DNA from: Golubevia sp. BC0850
Taxonomy: Eukaryota; Basidiomycota; Exobasidiomycetes; Golubeviales; Golubeviaceae
DNA length: 64,000 bases
Direction: 5' to 3'
Assembly: GCA_012976225.1 (NCBI GenBank)
Contig: JAAVVG010000010.1
Coordinates: forward strand, 806,001 to 870,000
Each line of letters opens with the position of its first letter. Position 1 is the stretch's first letter. Positions 11,045 through 23,184 of this stretch are shown here, one piece after another. The position numbers were made by a program, and so were the translations under genes. The notes under the pieces are model-generated. The model did no database searches, had not been told where the DNA came from, and saw only the letters and a list, made by a program, of their open reading frames with translations.

Positions 11045-14000
11045 CTTACCTGGTTTCAGGTGTCAACATTGTTGCTTGGCCAGACCCCACTTCCCTGGCT
11101 TGCTTCCTCCCCCTTTCTTTTACCTATCTTTGACTTTGGAGGAGAAGTCGAGAGATGTCAGAGTGAAGGAAGGGAAAGGAGTGACCTCTGGTGAAGAGGA
11201 TGGACAGGAGTGAAAAGAGTGGGTGAGTGCAGTGGAGGTTCATCAAATCTTGATTCGATGTGATTTTTGCACCGTCACTCTACATCTTCCAATGCATTCA
11301 CTTGCTCCTAGATGCAGCAATAAGGGAATACCAGCTTCTGTCTGGCTCTGGGAGTGTTCTAGTGGCCAACGGCATTTTCAGATCTAGATTAGTCAATTGC
11401 GGGGTTGCTGGTGGTTGGGTGGAAAACCAGCTCAGAGAGGCGGAACAGGCTCTTTGGCTTTCAGCAGGGCAGCCGTTCATTACCATGAGGGTGAGGCAAT
11501 GTGCCTTCCTTCAGGAGGCTGAAGCAAGATGTGTTTATCTCCAAATTACTCATTTCACCATGAACACTTCTTGGTCCCTGACCTTCTTGCTGTCTCACCA
11601 GAGACTGGAAACAACACCTGCCTGGAATACTTTCTTGTGCAACAAACAAAAGGTTCTGGGAAACAAGGCGGTGCAAGCTTTCAGGGCAAGCACTTTTCCT
11701 AAAAAAATCAAAAGAGGCAGCCTAAAAGGCCGGCTCTGGCCACTAGCCACTCCCAATCCTTTCAGGTGCTGCCACTCTCTCCTTCCATCCATTTCTTTCT
11801 CTAAATTCAAGTCTGGACTTTCAAAACATAGATCCATATCCAAGAGTGTATGTGAGTCAAAAGAGAGGAGACTTGTGCTCTCAGGAGCTCAGGTAATTCT
11901 TGATTCTTCTCGTCTGAGCACCAGTCCCAGCTTTTCCAAGCAGAAATTCACAATGAGGACAAATTTCTAGACTCTGGATCAACAAGACTTAGCTTCTCAC
12001 TCTTTGAGAAGGAAAGAGGAGGTAGACTGAGTTGATTTTCAAGAAGTGATCCTGGCAGAGATGACTGGACTAGACACAGGGTGACCTTTCCCTTCCAACT
12101 TCCACACACAATCTTCCTTCCCATTTTATCTTTGTAGAGATCAAAGCTCAGGGTGGATCTTGCAATGGTCTCCGGGGATTTTTTCTCTGCCATTGACTTA
12201 CATGACCCCAAACTCTTTCATTGCGTGACAAGCTGCCTCCTCTTGAAGCTTGGTCTGACCAAGCATCATCAGTTTGTTCTTAACTCTCTGATCTTATCTT
12301 ACAATACATAGAGAGCCCCAAGAGCAATGAGTGCAGACAGTGGTGTGACCTGTGGATTGCCTTTCTTCACCCCACCATGATGAAAGCATGGACAAGCAGA
12401 TGATGATGAGCCAGTCAAAGTGATCAGTATCAGAAAAACTGAAATTGACAATTTTTTCTCTGTTGGGCTGTGCCCAGGACCTTGGTCTCCTTCTCATGAT
12501 GACTTCTAGGTGTTGGGGGGAGATGATGCTTTTGAGGAGCTGCATCTCCTTAGCCAAGTCAATGTCACAAGGGATGAGTGGTAGACGAGTCTCAAACTCC
12601 TGATCGTCTCTCTTTCTCTCTTTCTTCTCTCTCATTTCCTTCTTCTTCTCTCCTCTCTTATGTGTCCCTGTTTTAGCTGCACTTGCTGGCTCTCCTCACT
12701 CTGGGCTCCTGCATCTCTTGTTTGGATTTGGCCTGGTGCCATCTGCAATTTCATTCCTATATAAACCTCGACTCCTAATCTCCTCATTTGTTAATTTCAC
12801 CATCTCTCCTCTTTAAACCTCCTTTCAGCCTTACTTTAGCCTTTCAACACCTTGTGTCTTGACTTCCAGCCTCTTTTGCCCCTTCAACCAGTGTCTCCCT
12901 TTAACGGTCAACAAACAGACCCTTCTGGCATTGGTTTCTCATTTCACTCTCCAAGTTGTCTCCAAAAGGTCTTCAAGTTGTCTCACATTCAGTCAAAGGC
13001 AGCTCCTTTCTCTCTTCTTATCTTGATCCTTCCAGCCCTTGAAAAGAGCATAATGAGACTTCATCAACTTGAATTCTGGGGAGAAGAGCATCCAGACACT
13101 CTGCTCTAACCTCAAAGGGAAGCCTGGGATAGAACCAAGCCCAATTCATGAAAGAGGAAAAGTGCTGGCTCACTTGCATCCTGTTGCAGGCTGTCAGATC
13201 CACACAAGTAGGTGATCACAGCAAAGGCACCTGCACACACAAAACTCCTGAGTTGGAGAAAATGGCCCATAAAGAGTGCTTGTCTGCATATTCAAGATCT
13301 GAAGGACTGAATCTGGAGTGTGCTTCACACTGCAAATGACATTGGGTAGCTAAGCCAACAGGAACACAGGGTTGGTTCTTAGCATGCTATAGTCAAACCA
13401 TCTATTTTAGTCATTCTAGCCATTCTTGAAATATATAGGAGTAACTACGGTTATGGTATTCTGAGTACTTTCCTAAGCTGATTGACTATGGACATGGCTC
13501 AGAGCAGATTTCTCAAGTTGAATATGTTCACTTCAAGGACCTGAACTTTCTCCATCTATTCCTCTACCAAGATCCTCCTCAACCAGTTGCTTTGTCCAAT
13601 TGTAAGGCTTTTCAGTCAGGACACAACCTTTAATGCTAGAGATCTTCTTGAAAGAAGAACTCTAGGCTTGAAAGTCAAACCTAGTCTGTGACACAACTTG
13701 AATGTGTCAGGAAGAAGTGTAGGAATACAAAATGGGAATACAAGATAAGATTCGTGCACTACATGTTACATGGTCCAAGAATACTAAAACCAATATACTT
13801 AATTATTCCTCAAACTGGACACTGACTAGATATCATTTTGGGATTCCCAGATCAAAATTACACACCATGGATATGAGAGGGCTGGAGGTAAAGTGACTAT
13901 AAGTAAGTATTTATCAATTGTCAGACCCCTACAACAGATCAGACATTCGATCACATAAAGTGGACCCATTGTTGGACTCCGCCCAAACCTGCTATCTCAA

Positions 14001-14292
14001 TAGAGACCAAAGAGGTTTCCTGGTTCCAAATTAACTTGTGGGACCTCTCCCATTGTAGAGCTTGTGGGTGGTTCCTCCCAACAGCCTCCTAGCTGTTTGA
14101 CTGATCCAATCCTTTTCTGCTCTGTGGACTTAGAAAAGATACACTAGCTGGACCAAATTTGGTAGACTGGGAGTTGGAGGAGTGGGGAATGTTGGCTGGA
14201 TTTACTGTTTTCCTAGTGACAGCCAGCTCAACCACCCAAAACTCTTACTCACATGCATCTCCAAGCTGTCTCAAAACCAATGAAGGTCTTAT
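11045..14292. other. Spacer between the inverted-repeat arms, no recognised coding
   Basis: This 3,248-bp spacer has no recognisable transposase, reverse transcriptase, integrase or replication protein in any frame. The longest frame (plus, 11260-11970, 236 residues) and the minus frame at 12294-12635 look like chance, with no conserved motif. CG dinucleotides are scarce: I see only one between about 13,321 and 13,680. Such depletion is what CpG-directed hypermutation or methylation decay would leave. It may be a wrecked mobile element, but the family cannot be named. Confidence 0.55.
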
Positions 14293-14398
14293 GTTGACCC
14301 ACTGTCAAAAGTGTGATTTGTGAAACATGAAAGAGAATGTTTGGCTCCATGAGAAGCAATTTGAAGGGGAGAGAGGGTGAAAACATCATTTCAAGTGC

Positions 14399-14407
14399 AA
14401 AACAAAA
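14399..14407 (-). terminator. Pol III terminator-like T runs, right arm
   Basis: This is the mirror copy of 10930-10938: two AAAA runs on the plus strand just beyond the end of the minus-strand tRNA. Confidence 0.55.
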
Positions 14408-14412
14408 GATGA

Positions 14413-14519
14413 GACACTGAAGAGATTCGAACTCCTGCTCAGAAACTGAAATCGATGCACTTATGCAATAGTAATTAGAATATTCTAATCGATCACCTTA
14501 ACCACTCGGTCACAGTGTC
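14413..14519 (-). tRNA. tRNA-Ser(AGA)-like gene with intron, right arm
   Basis: This is the mirror copy of the tRNA-like sequence at 10818-10924, with the same acceptor stem, AGA anticodon, 26-nt intron and T discriminator. Because the two copies sit in identical arms they cannot be told apart by sequence. Any expression would come from both or either. Confidence 0.7.
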
Positions 14520-14741
14520 TAGAAAGGATTGCAAAAAGTGTCCATCAGCGAACATTGATCGCCTGAGAGAATAAATCAGACCGCAAGGAACCACATTTTT
14601 TCATCATTTTGAATGAGATGCCCTTCAAACCCTGAATTTTGGGGATTTTGTAATACTTTCGAGTCTTGGGAATGCAACTGAGCCTTGTGAATGCAATTAC
14701 TGTGATCTTAAGGGGAGAAAGGGAAGAAAAGTGATACATTA

Positions 14742-14759
14742 CCTTAACCCTAACCCTAA
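14742..14759 (-). repeat. Short interstitial telomere-type motif, right arm
   Basis: This is the mirror copy of the motif at 10578-10595, read as CCTTAA followed by two CCCTAA units on the plus strand. The pair face each other in the orientation a telomere-to-telomere junction would give, but about 4.1 kb of other DNA lies between them. Confidence 0.6.
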
Positions 14760-15043
14760 TCGAAATCATAGTACCAGCCGACGAGCTTCATTTGTCATGT
14801 AAAACAGTCATCAATGAGTTTCTTTGCTGTTTCAAATTTTGGGTTTAGTGAGTCTTGAGTTTTGAGTTCCTTCTATGAAACCTTTGATTCTTGCTTCCAC
14901 TAATTCCATTCCGTTTGAAATTTCCTACTTCTCTTGACTTGAGTCATCTTAAAGAGACTCTCTTATGTCATCCCACTTCATTAGAGAACAACCTTGAGAC
15001 TCTGGCCCCCATTTCTCAATTATCCCTTCCTCAGCTTCTACAT

Positions 15044-16168
15044 GAAACGCTGAGAAGGTCTGGTGATAGAACCTAGCCAGAGACACTCGGGAGAGACACT
15101 GAAAGCAAAAGCAGAAAGCATTCATGATTAGTTAACTAACTCTCATCCAAGCTACTGCATTGTATGATGTACTTGAAAGCTTTTTTATTTTTCAATTTTA
15201 ATTTTAATTTTTAATCGAATCTGTCGAATTCCATTGCGACCAAAAGCAGAAATTTAAGATAGGATGAGGAGAAAAGAGACTGACAAAATTGGGAAAGGAA
15301 GGTGAAGTGCCTTGATGCTGGGCTGTGCTTTCCTCCTAATTCTTTTACATTCTCACAATCAACCTTAACTTCTATGACATTTCTTCATCCTAGTTCAGAC
15401 CCACCTCAGCTTATGCCGGCAGAACTTTCACTCTCTTTTCCTTTTTGGTGACCTTGGTTTGTCCCATCAACAATGACATTTTCGCTAAATGGTTTTCAAG
15501 ATTCCCTTGTCCCAATCTCAGAAATTTTCGGACGACAGACGCTGCGAGAGGCAAATTCTCAGAGGGGTAATTCTTAGAGGAAACCAAAGGAATACTACTG
15601 ACGACGAGTAGGGAAGTTTAACTCATGAAGTCCATCCGTTCTGAGGAATGAGAAGCAAAGTTATGACAGATTCAAGACGATGAAAAGAAGGTAGATCAGA
15701 AGGAGGATTGGATCGGTCTGGTGGGAAAGACGGCCTGTAGGGAACTTCAATTCGAGACTGAGGAAAGGCCAATTAGGGGATAGGTTAGAGTTGGAAGAAA
15801 GAGAGATGGTTTGAGTCGGGAACAAAGAGACAAAAAGGGAAGAATCAATTCGCAGACTTCATCCTCAAGATTAGATCTTGCCCCTTCAATCAGATTGCAT
15901 CTTCCGTTCCCTTTTCCCATCAAAATTTCCTCCCTGAATGACATTCGCTTCCAGTCCTCTGGACCGCTTTTTTGTTCGCTTATAATGCAGACTCATTCCT
16001 CCCACATTCTCTCCCCGTTTCGAAGCAAGATTCCTTCGTTTGTAGCCCTGAACTCCAACCAAGTGCGATGTATCAGTAGACTGTCTTTGATCTCATCTTC
16101 TGTCTGCTCCAAAGAAAGAGCTGAATCAAAAGCTTATTCACATTTTTGATCTCTGTTACATTCCGTCT
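15044..16168. other. Intergenic, right flank of the repeat island
   Basis: The first about 700 bases keep the composition of the repeat island and include an AT-rich patch near 15,180-15,220. The rest is the 3' flank of the minus-strand ERMP1-like gene. Open frames at 15747-15944 and 15811-16149 lie on opposite strands over one another and show no domain. Confidence 0.4.
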
Positions 16169-19100
16169 CTAACAAACAACGACGCCTCCTACAACTCCCA
16201 ACAACATTGCATCAACTTCAGGATGGTCTTTCTCCAAATATTCGTCCATCTTTTTGAAAATTTTGACATTTCTCTGATCTCCTCCACTAACTTTCTTCTG
16301 CGGCCACATTCCATTTTCATCCAACCCAGAGAAATCGATCCAAAGTCTACTTGGATCTCTATCTTCAGCAGCACTTAAATCCTCACTTTGATTTGTAGGA
16401 TCAACTCTGACGAGTTTTCCGAAAGGTTTTGGGTCTTGACCTCTCTTCTTGAAAGCTGCTAGAGCCTCATTATCCAACTTCATCAAAAGCTTGATGCTCC
16501 ACGTATCTCTCCCATACCTGGAGACTTCCTTGATGTGATGACGTTGAACTCCAGTAGGCGGAGCTTCGGGGAGATCCCACTCTAGAACGTGTCCTGTAAA
16601 GGCAACGACGGTCCAGATCAATCCTGGATGCCTGATCTCCAATGTGAGACTTCTCGTTCCCGCTTCTAGATCTACGACTTCGTTGGTGGCTTGGATTTGA
16701 AACTTGGAGTGACCAGAGGAAGAGTCAATCCACTGAGAGATCTCTGAGGAGTCAGGTCTTGGGAGTGAGAACTTGTAGGGAGTGATGAATTGAGAGACTG
16801 GATAGAGAATGTCGAAATCGACATTCATGTCTAGAGAGCGCAGAAAGAAAGATAGAAGAGCCAAAAGAAAGAAGAGTAAAGTTAGTCGACCAAAAGCTTT
16901 GGAAAATGAAAGACTCGAGTCTGCGTCTATCATCATTCTTCTCATTCGGTCTCAGCAGCTTTTTGTCGAACTCTCTATCGTCAAAGCTTCCCCAACTCAC
17001 CATTCATTTCCAAAAGTTCAGCTTTTTGATCTTGAACTCCCAGCTGCTCATGAAGATCATCTACCAAATCTCTAAACTTGGGAGCTGGATCCGCAGACCC
17101 CAGATTCATGATCCATTCACCTGAGGTGATGTTCTCAACTTGATGAACAAAGAGTCTCTTTGGATGCATCGAATCGAAAGGTTGCATTCTAGGGCTTGAA
17201 TAGATAGCAATCATGAGAAGAGAAAGTGCAGCCATGATTCCAATTGCTTTCTTCAGTCCAGCAGATCCGAATCGATGACTTAGAGGAATGATAGCTGGAA
17301 GACTGAAGAAGAGAAGAGCTGAAACGATTGTTGCAATGATGTTATCAGCTGGACTGATTTCACCCGTCCTTCCAGTGAGAGGAACGAAAAGATCTAGGAA
17401 GGCTGAGATTCCTTCTGCTCCAACGACTGAAGGAACTGCCATCATGACGAAGTAAGTTGCTGGATGAACTCGCTTGTTGGCAGCGAGCTTCTTGAACTGG
17501 ATTGATTCGAATCCGATGAGCATGAAGTCATTGACAGCGACACTGAGAGAAAAAGAAATAGATTAGACTAGAAGATTCCGCCTTTCTTCTAACGCTTCAT
17601 CTGCTGCCATCTCTAGAACTCACCAAGCCAACATCACTCCGGTAGAAAGAGCAAACATGTAAGCACTTCCGATTCCAAATCCATTAAGAATCAGCAAACT
17701 CAAATTGAAGATAGTGAGCATCCCGACCAAAGATGCTCTTTCCATGAACGGTCTGGTCTCCTTCTTCATAGCTTTGCTCAAAAGGAATTGAATTATGAGA
17801 GACCCAAGAATAGCAGGAGGACCATAAAGAGGGATGGGTAACCATTCATGGGTGAACCAGCTCATTCCCTTTCCAAGTCCTTTGGTCATGATCAAAGCAA
17901 CGATATTTGAAGTGATGATTGAAAATAGTAGACTTCCGATCGTTCCGAGCATTGCCAAAGTAGTAGCTTTGAGAGCATCGAAATGAGGTTCAGCTTTGAC
18001 AGTTGTGTGAAGAATTATTTGACCAAAGACTGACATCCCCATCGAAAGAGTTTTGAAACCAGCAGCTGGAATCAAGATGAAGATCCTTCCAAGTAGAGCA
18101 AAGTAAATTGGCATTGGTCCGTTAAACTTGGATTCTACAGACTTGATGGTGCTTAGCTTGGATTCCGGATTGACTATCAGTTCCTTGACTATTGCTAGAA
18201 CGTTTTCTCCGAAATGTTGAGTGACTCCTGGTTCTAGATGTTCAGGAGTGTCTTTTCGAGTGTGGCTGTTAAGAGATAGGGATAAGATGTCTGGTCAGAT
18301 CGAATGAACTTCTCTTGAAGATTCGACTTCTTACTCACTAAAGCCAAGAGTTCCCTACGACCGCCATGTCCAATCCCCCAATCCCACCATACTCGACGAA
18401 CTGTCTGAAATCTGTATCAGAGAGTACGATTCCAGTTCCAAATACGTCGTTAGCAAGAACCGTAGCCCAAGGATAAGGAGCTTTGGAATAAGCTCTTATC
18501 ATGACCTCCGAAGTGGACTGGAAAAGCAATTCAGGTCCACTAACTCCACAAGCTTCAAGATTAATGACTGCTTGAACTGAAGGTACAGTTTCATGTTGAG
18601 TAGTATAAAGATGAGATCCATCCTGAAGAGATTCTTCCCCGTTGTTGAAGAGTAGGATGACAGAGTGTTTGAGTTTAGGTCGAGGAGGAGTCGTTAGAAC
18701 TCTGATGATTTCTAGGAGAATTGCGACTCCTACTCCATCGTCTGCTGCTCCTGGAGATGGTAGTGTTGAGTCTAGATGGGCGTTGAGGAGGAGAGCATGT
18801 TCCTGGAGGGAAGAAGAGGGGAGTTTGGCTATCAGTGATTTTGGACGATTAGGTCGAGAAGGGAGGTTGAGAATCTCACTTTTCCTTCATCGGTTCCGTC
18901 AGAGAGTCTGACGACAAGGTTTGACATTCCATAGTACTTCTTCCAAACCACATTGGACATGAAGTCGAATCTATGGGAAGGTTAATAAGAGTGCCAGCGA
19001 TCAGTAAGGGAACAAAGGAATAGAAGAACATCGTCCTTCGACAGCACTTTCCTCCGGTCTGACGTTGCTTCCGAGCATCTTGACCAGTTCATCTCATCAC

Positions 19101-19630
19101 TCTGATCTTCCAATCACCATCTCCGACTCCAACTCGTGCGACATCACTCACTTATGACTACCATCTCCAATCTGTTTCCAAACCTCCATTTCAACCTCAT
19201 GGTCATTCTCCATATCCTTCCTCTTAGGTAAGGTTCCCCTGGTTTCATTCAAAATCCCTTCCAACCAATCTTCAGCTTCTACATGTTCAGTAGTACCAAC
19301 GATTCTATAACCTATCTGAACTGCAAGCTTGTCCATGACAGTGATGGCTTGTTCCTCTGAGAAGAGAGCTCCATTACCTTCCTTTTCACTAAGAGCAGAT
19401 TCAGCAAAAGAGATTGGAGTTGGTAACTTGTAGTGTAAATGAATTGCCAGAGTTGCGATCGAGGAGATGAAGAAGAAGAGGTAGATTAAGATAACGGGTG
19501 AATTGGAAGAAGTGATGGCTGGAGGTCCTTCTTCCAATTTCTTGGTGGTTGAAGTTGAGTTTGAAGTTCCATTTGGCTTTGGCTTTGTTGTCCGAGTCGG
19601 TAAAGACTTCAAATCTTTTTTGGGTGCCAT
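16169..19630 (-). CDS. ERMP1-like ER membrane metallopeptidase, M28 family
   Basis: This is a predicted two-zinc aminopeptidase of the endoplasmic reticulum or endomembrane, lumenal catalytic domain first, then a polytopic membrane part. The start is MAPKKDLKSLPTRTTK, followed by one membrane anchor (VILIYLFFFISSIATLAIHL). Metal and catalytic motifs are all present in order: NAHLDST, GAADDGVG, NNGEES, NLEACG, SDTDFRQF and HTRKDTPEHL. From about 18,110 down to 17,000 come several hydrophobic helices (for example ALLGRIFILIPAAGF, LGTIGSLLFSIITSNIVAL), then a lumenal C-terminal domain ending GVVGGVVVC at 16,169. Introns separate at least six exons; the joints tested keep frame. No key residue is missing, so activity is expected. 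The vacuolar Pff1 branch of M28 is the main alternative name. Confidence 0.9.
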
Positions 19631-20164
19631 CGTCCTTAAGAGAGTGACGAACTTGGTGGGAAGGAGTCAAGGAGAGGGTGCTTCGAGATCCGAGTAGGAA
19701 CCAAGATTGCAATCTCTTTGTCCCCCACGAGATGGTCTCAGACCCCTCTTTTTGATTCAATCGTTCTGCTTCAGCCAAACGAAGGCAACGTTCAGAGATT
19801 GAATGGAGACTCGACTGAAGTCGCACTTCGTCTGCCAATTGAAGCAGCTTAATTGTGTCCTCCTGGATGCAAGGTTTCGCCAAAAGGATAATTTCACGGC
19901 AGAGACTCAGCGTCCAAACAGAAATCGCAAATAAATTGATAGAGAGAACATCGAAGAAGAAAGAAAACAAAGTGTAGTCTGAAGTATTTGAAACCTGAGT
20001 CGCCCATCTCTTCAAGTCTTTATCCCAGACCCAACCCCATCAACAGCCCACCACTAAGATTGCTTTCCCTCCTTCTTTCTACTGATCTCGAGTTGTCGGA
20101 GCTGTGCTGTAAAGGTGCTCTTCTAGAGGCAGCGTTGAAAGAACAGACAGGTTTGTTTTCAAGA
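19631..20164. other. Intergenic between the ERMP1-like gene and coronin
   Basis: Both neighbours are on the minus strand, so this holds the ERMP1-like promoter and the coronin 3' end. A minus-strand open frame across 19401-20015 overlaps the ERMP1 coding start in another frame and is a shadow. Nothing else was recognised. Confidence 0.4.
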
Positions 20165-22767
20165 CTACGCTGACATAGCGTCTCTGACTTTCTGAGCGTT
20201 GGTCTTGAGTCTAGAGGGTTATAAAGAAGTGGGGGATAGGGCAAAAGTCTGAGATCAGAACAGAGAGAAGAAAGATGGCTATCGAGACACTTATCGTAAG
20301 ACTCACTTTTCGTTCTCAACCTCCAAAGATCTGATGATCGCATCCTTCTCAGCCAATTCTAGTTTCAGTTTCTGCAGCTGAGCTTCAAACTGGAAGTAGA
20401 AGAGAGCACAGGTCAGTATGGATTCAGAAAAGGAACCGATTTCAGAAGGAAAACTCACTCCTGAGGTGTCTCCTCCACCTCCATTCGTAACAGCAGAGCC
20501 TTTTCCGTTGGTCTTGGCCAAGAAGGTAGATTGCGGTCCTGGAGGGGCAGCCGTCTGTGAAGGAGAAGCAGCTTGAGAAGACGATGACGTATTTGCTCTT
20601 GAAGGGGTTGGAAGAGAAGTTTGCTGAGTCGAAGTTGGGATTGGTGAAGGAGATGGGGCAGGAGCTGATGCAGTAGGAGTTGGAGTAGGTTGAACTTCCG
20701 TAGCTGAAGTTTGTCGACTAGGTGTGTTTGAGGAAGTAGAAGAGATTGGAGCTGGAGTGGGAGCAGGAGCAGGAGCAGGAGCAGTTGCGAATGAAGGAGG
20801 TGGAGCTTCTCCAGCAACTCCAGCACCATCTTCTAAACTAATGTAATTAGGTTCAGAACTCTTGTTTCCCCCGAATAGTTCTTGGGCGTTAAGACTTGGA
20901 ATTGAACTTGGAGCAGGAGGGAAAATATCTGATTGGAAAGATTCAGCTCTTCTTGGAACGTAGAAAGAAATTGGTTGAACCATATTTCCAGTCACTTTGT
21001 AGGCTCTTGCGATTTCATTTTCACTGGCATTTAGACAACGACGTGGAACGAAAGTCATTCCACGAGCTGGTTCTACTGATTTATGTTCGGTTAGATAGTG
21101 GAATTCGTCGGATTCTAATTCGTAATATCTGATGTTTCCATCTCCCTTTCCAGCTAAGAACAAGACTCCGTTGTCTGACCAGAAAGGCATCACGACACCA
21201 CTGGAAGAGTCGAGGGAGAGTGTTTCTGGAAAGAGGGGGGGGGTGAGAGAAGTGATAAGCTGGGTCACATCTTGAAGAATGTATCTCTCGAATGAGTCTT
21301 GCCTCTGAAGATTTTGAACACCAGAAGTATATCTTTACTCACTGATTGGAGCTGAAAGGTTCTTAGAATCCCATCTGAAGGAGAAAGGGTAGGACAAAAA
21401 AGCAAGCCAAGATCAGCCACACTCTCTCGCCTACTCGCCCCCCCATCTTTTCCCATACTCACAAAAACATCTGCCTGTCACTCATCTTACTAAAACCAGT
21501 AGTAATAATCCTATCCCTGTTCCCACACCATTCAACTCTAGCTCCTTTGATCCCTTCATGACTAGCCACTTCCGTCACAGGTTTCCCACCAATTCTAACA
21601 TCAAAAGTTCTCAATTTACGATCTCTACATGAAGCGGCCAGAATCGTTCCGGTATGATCGAAAGAGAGAGATTGAATCGAATCGTTGAAACCAGTTAAAG
21701 TGACCTTGACGGAAGAAGAGGAAGGAGAAGTTACGTCGAAGAGTTTGATGACGTGATCTCCGGTGGTTGCTGCTAGGACTGAAGATGCGGTTGGATGGAA
21801 GAGAACTTGACCGATTTTTCTGGGAGAGATGGGAAAGATTAGGGAGGGGAGGAGAGGTTGATCTGAGTTTGGGTGGAGTTCTATCTGTTCACTGTCCTTT
21901 TCCATTTTCATCTCTTTCCTTCTCTTTTGCAAGTTCAGAACCTGTCTTGATCTCATCTTCACTTTCTTGACCTAGTTTACTCACCGACCACCTCCACTGA
22001 TCTTAGCAACAGGATCAATATCTTTAACTCCACCAGCTTTTTCCCTTTCCTTCTCGCTCAATTTAAGCAGGTCGAATTCATCTCCTTTCATTTTCCAAAG
22101 TCCAACAGTTCCATCATCACTTCCACTGGCAATGAAAGAATCGTCATGAGGTGAGAAGGTGGTGTCTAGGACTGTTGCAGAATGACCTCTACAAAGAGGA
22201 TAGATGTCTGGAAGCTTTCCAGTCAAAGAAGTTGGAATCACACAGAAAGCACCACCTCCTGAAGCTGCCCAGTTGACTGAGATATAGGATCCATTTCCTG
22301 AGACTAAGTTGGTATCCCATGCCTGGTTGGAGGGAGAGTAGAGGGAATAAGTCAGGATGCGAGCGAGGTAAGGAGCTGGAGTTGGGGATGGGTTGACTTA
22401 CGTTGGTTGAGACCTAGGTTGAATTGAAGACACGAGCACAGTAAGAAAAGAGAGTGAAAGAAGTAGAGGAAGGATTGATGAGTTGAAGGGAAGGCAAAGG
22501 AATTGGAGGCTCCAAAGAGGGAGAGATTAGGAAGATTAGAGATAGGAGGGAAGTTTGGAAGCTTGACGTACCTTTACGTTATCGAATGAAGCCTCTCTTT
22601 TTGCAGCTGTTCCATAAACATGCCTGTGAGATTCCAAAGAAGAGAAAGCGAAAGGCAAGTTGGCTTACTTTGCCTTGAACTTCAATTCCTAATCCAACCC
22701 TCTACCTCTACCCTCTCCTTCGTGCTGACTCTTACCTGTACTTGGAGGGTCTAACAAAGCGTGACAT
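20165..22767 (-). CDS. CRN1: Coronin, WD40 actin-binding protein
   Basis: Coronin binds F-actin and regulates Arp2/3 at cortical actin patches. The start is MSRFVRPSKYRHVYG at 22767, with small exons giving TAAKREASFDNVKVSTNAW. WD40 blades follow: CRGHSATVLDTTFSPHDD, GSDDGTVGLWKMKGDEFD, KIGQVLFHPTASSVLA, AASCRDRKLRTFDVR, TTGFSKMSDRQMFLWD and YYELESDEFHYL, then the coronin-specific PARGMTFVPRRCLN. A long Pro/Ser/Thr/Ala-rich linker (about 20,450-20,830) leads to a coiled coil, FEAQLQKLKLELAEKD. The last exon (20210-20165) gives LKTNAQKVRDAMSA and a TAG stop. The intron joints tested keep frame. One intron holds a run of nine G near 21,235. The C-terminal coiled coil should drive oligomerisation. 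Confidence 0.95.
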
Positions 22768-23184
22768 CGTAAGGGAATGATCTGGAAGAGTCTATTAGAG
22801 AATATGTTTTGAGATTGGATGTAACTTGGGCGATAGAAGTGAAGATGAAATACAGTAGGTTGGGTGGGAAGCGAAGCAACAAGCTCATCGCTCATCTGAA
22901 AAGACGAAGACAACGTCGAACAAAGTTGCTCCAAACCTGAATCGTTAATCCCCTTTGGTCTTCTAATCTCAATTCACTCATCACTACATCAATCAACCCA
23001 TCGGTATCGCTTTCTATCTACAGAAAGATCCGCAAAACCTGCAGGGTTGCGCTGTAGAGCGGGCTTCCTTCAATCCTCTCTACAACCCTCCAGAATCTCA
23101 CTGCTTTCACTCTTTCAGTCCTGTTTGATACCTCTTCTTTCACCTCAATTCCCATCAATCTACACATCATCTTCAATCTCATTC
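22768..23184. promoter_or_regulatory. Divergent spacer between coronin and the F-box-like locus
   Basis: This lies between the coronin start (minus) and the likely start of the decayed F-box-like gene (plus, ATG at 23185). It should contain the coronin promoter. An open frame extends the F-box frame upstream to 23047, but that extension lacks the character of the protein that follows. Confidence 0.35.

Larger units (their letters stand above)
14293..15043 (-). repeat. Right arm of a 751-bp inverted repeat
   Basis: This is the reverse complement of 10294-11044, with the same 751-bp length. The chance frames of the left arm recur here in mirror image with identical translations, which shows that no indel separates the arms across those spans. 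The whole structure spans 4,750 bp with a 3,248-bp spacer. The apparent identity implies a recent origin or ongoing gene conversion between the arms. Confidence 0.9.

Noticed and set aside
11260-11970. A 236-residue frame inside the inverted-repeat spacer, considered as a transposon protein
   Set aside because: No conserved catalytic motif, odd composition and overlapping frames on the other strand. It gives no basis for naming an element family.
13076-13108. The string GEEHPDTL in a plus-strand frame, like kinesin-light-chain TPR repeats
   Set aside because: The preceding residues do not fit a TPR, the frame stops right after, and no second repeat is found. It is probably chance or a trace too short to call.
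19401-20015. A 204-residue minus-strand frame with hydrophobic stretches
   Set aside because: It overlaps the start of the ERMP1-like gene in another frame and has no domain or splice support.
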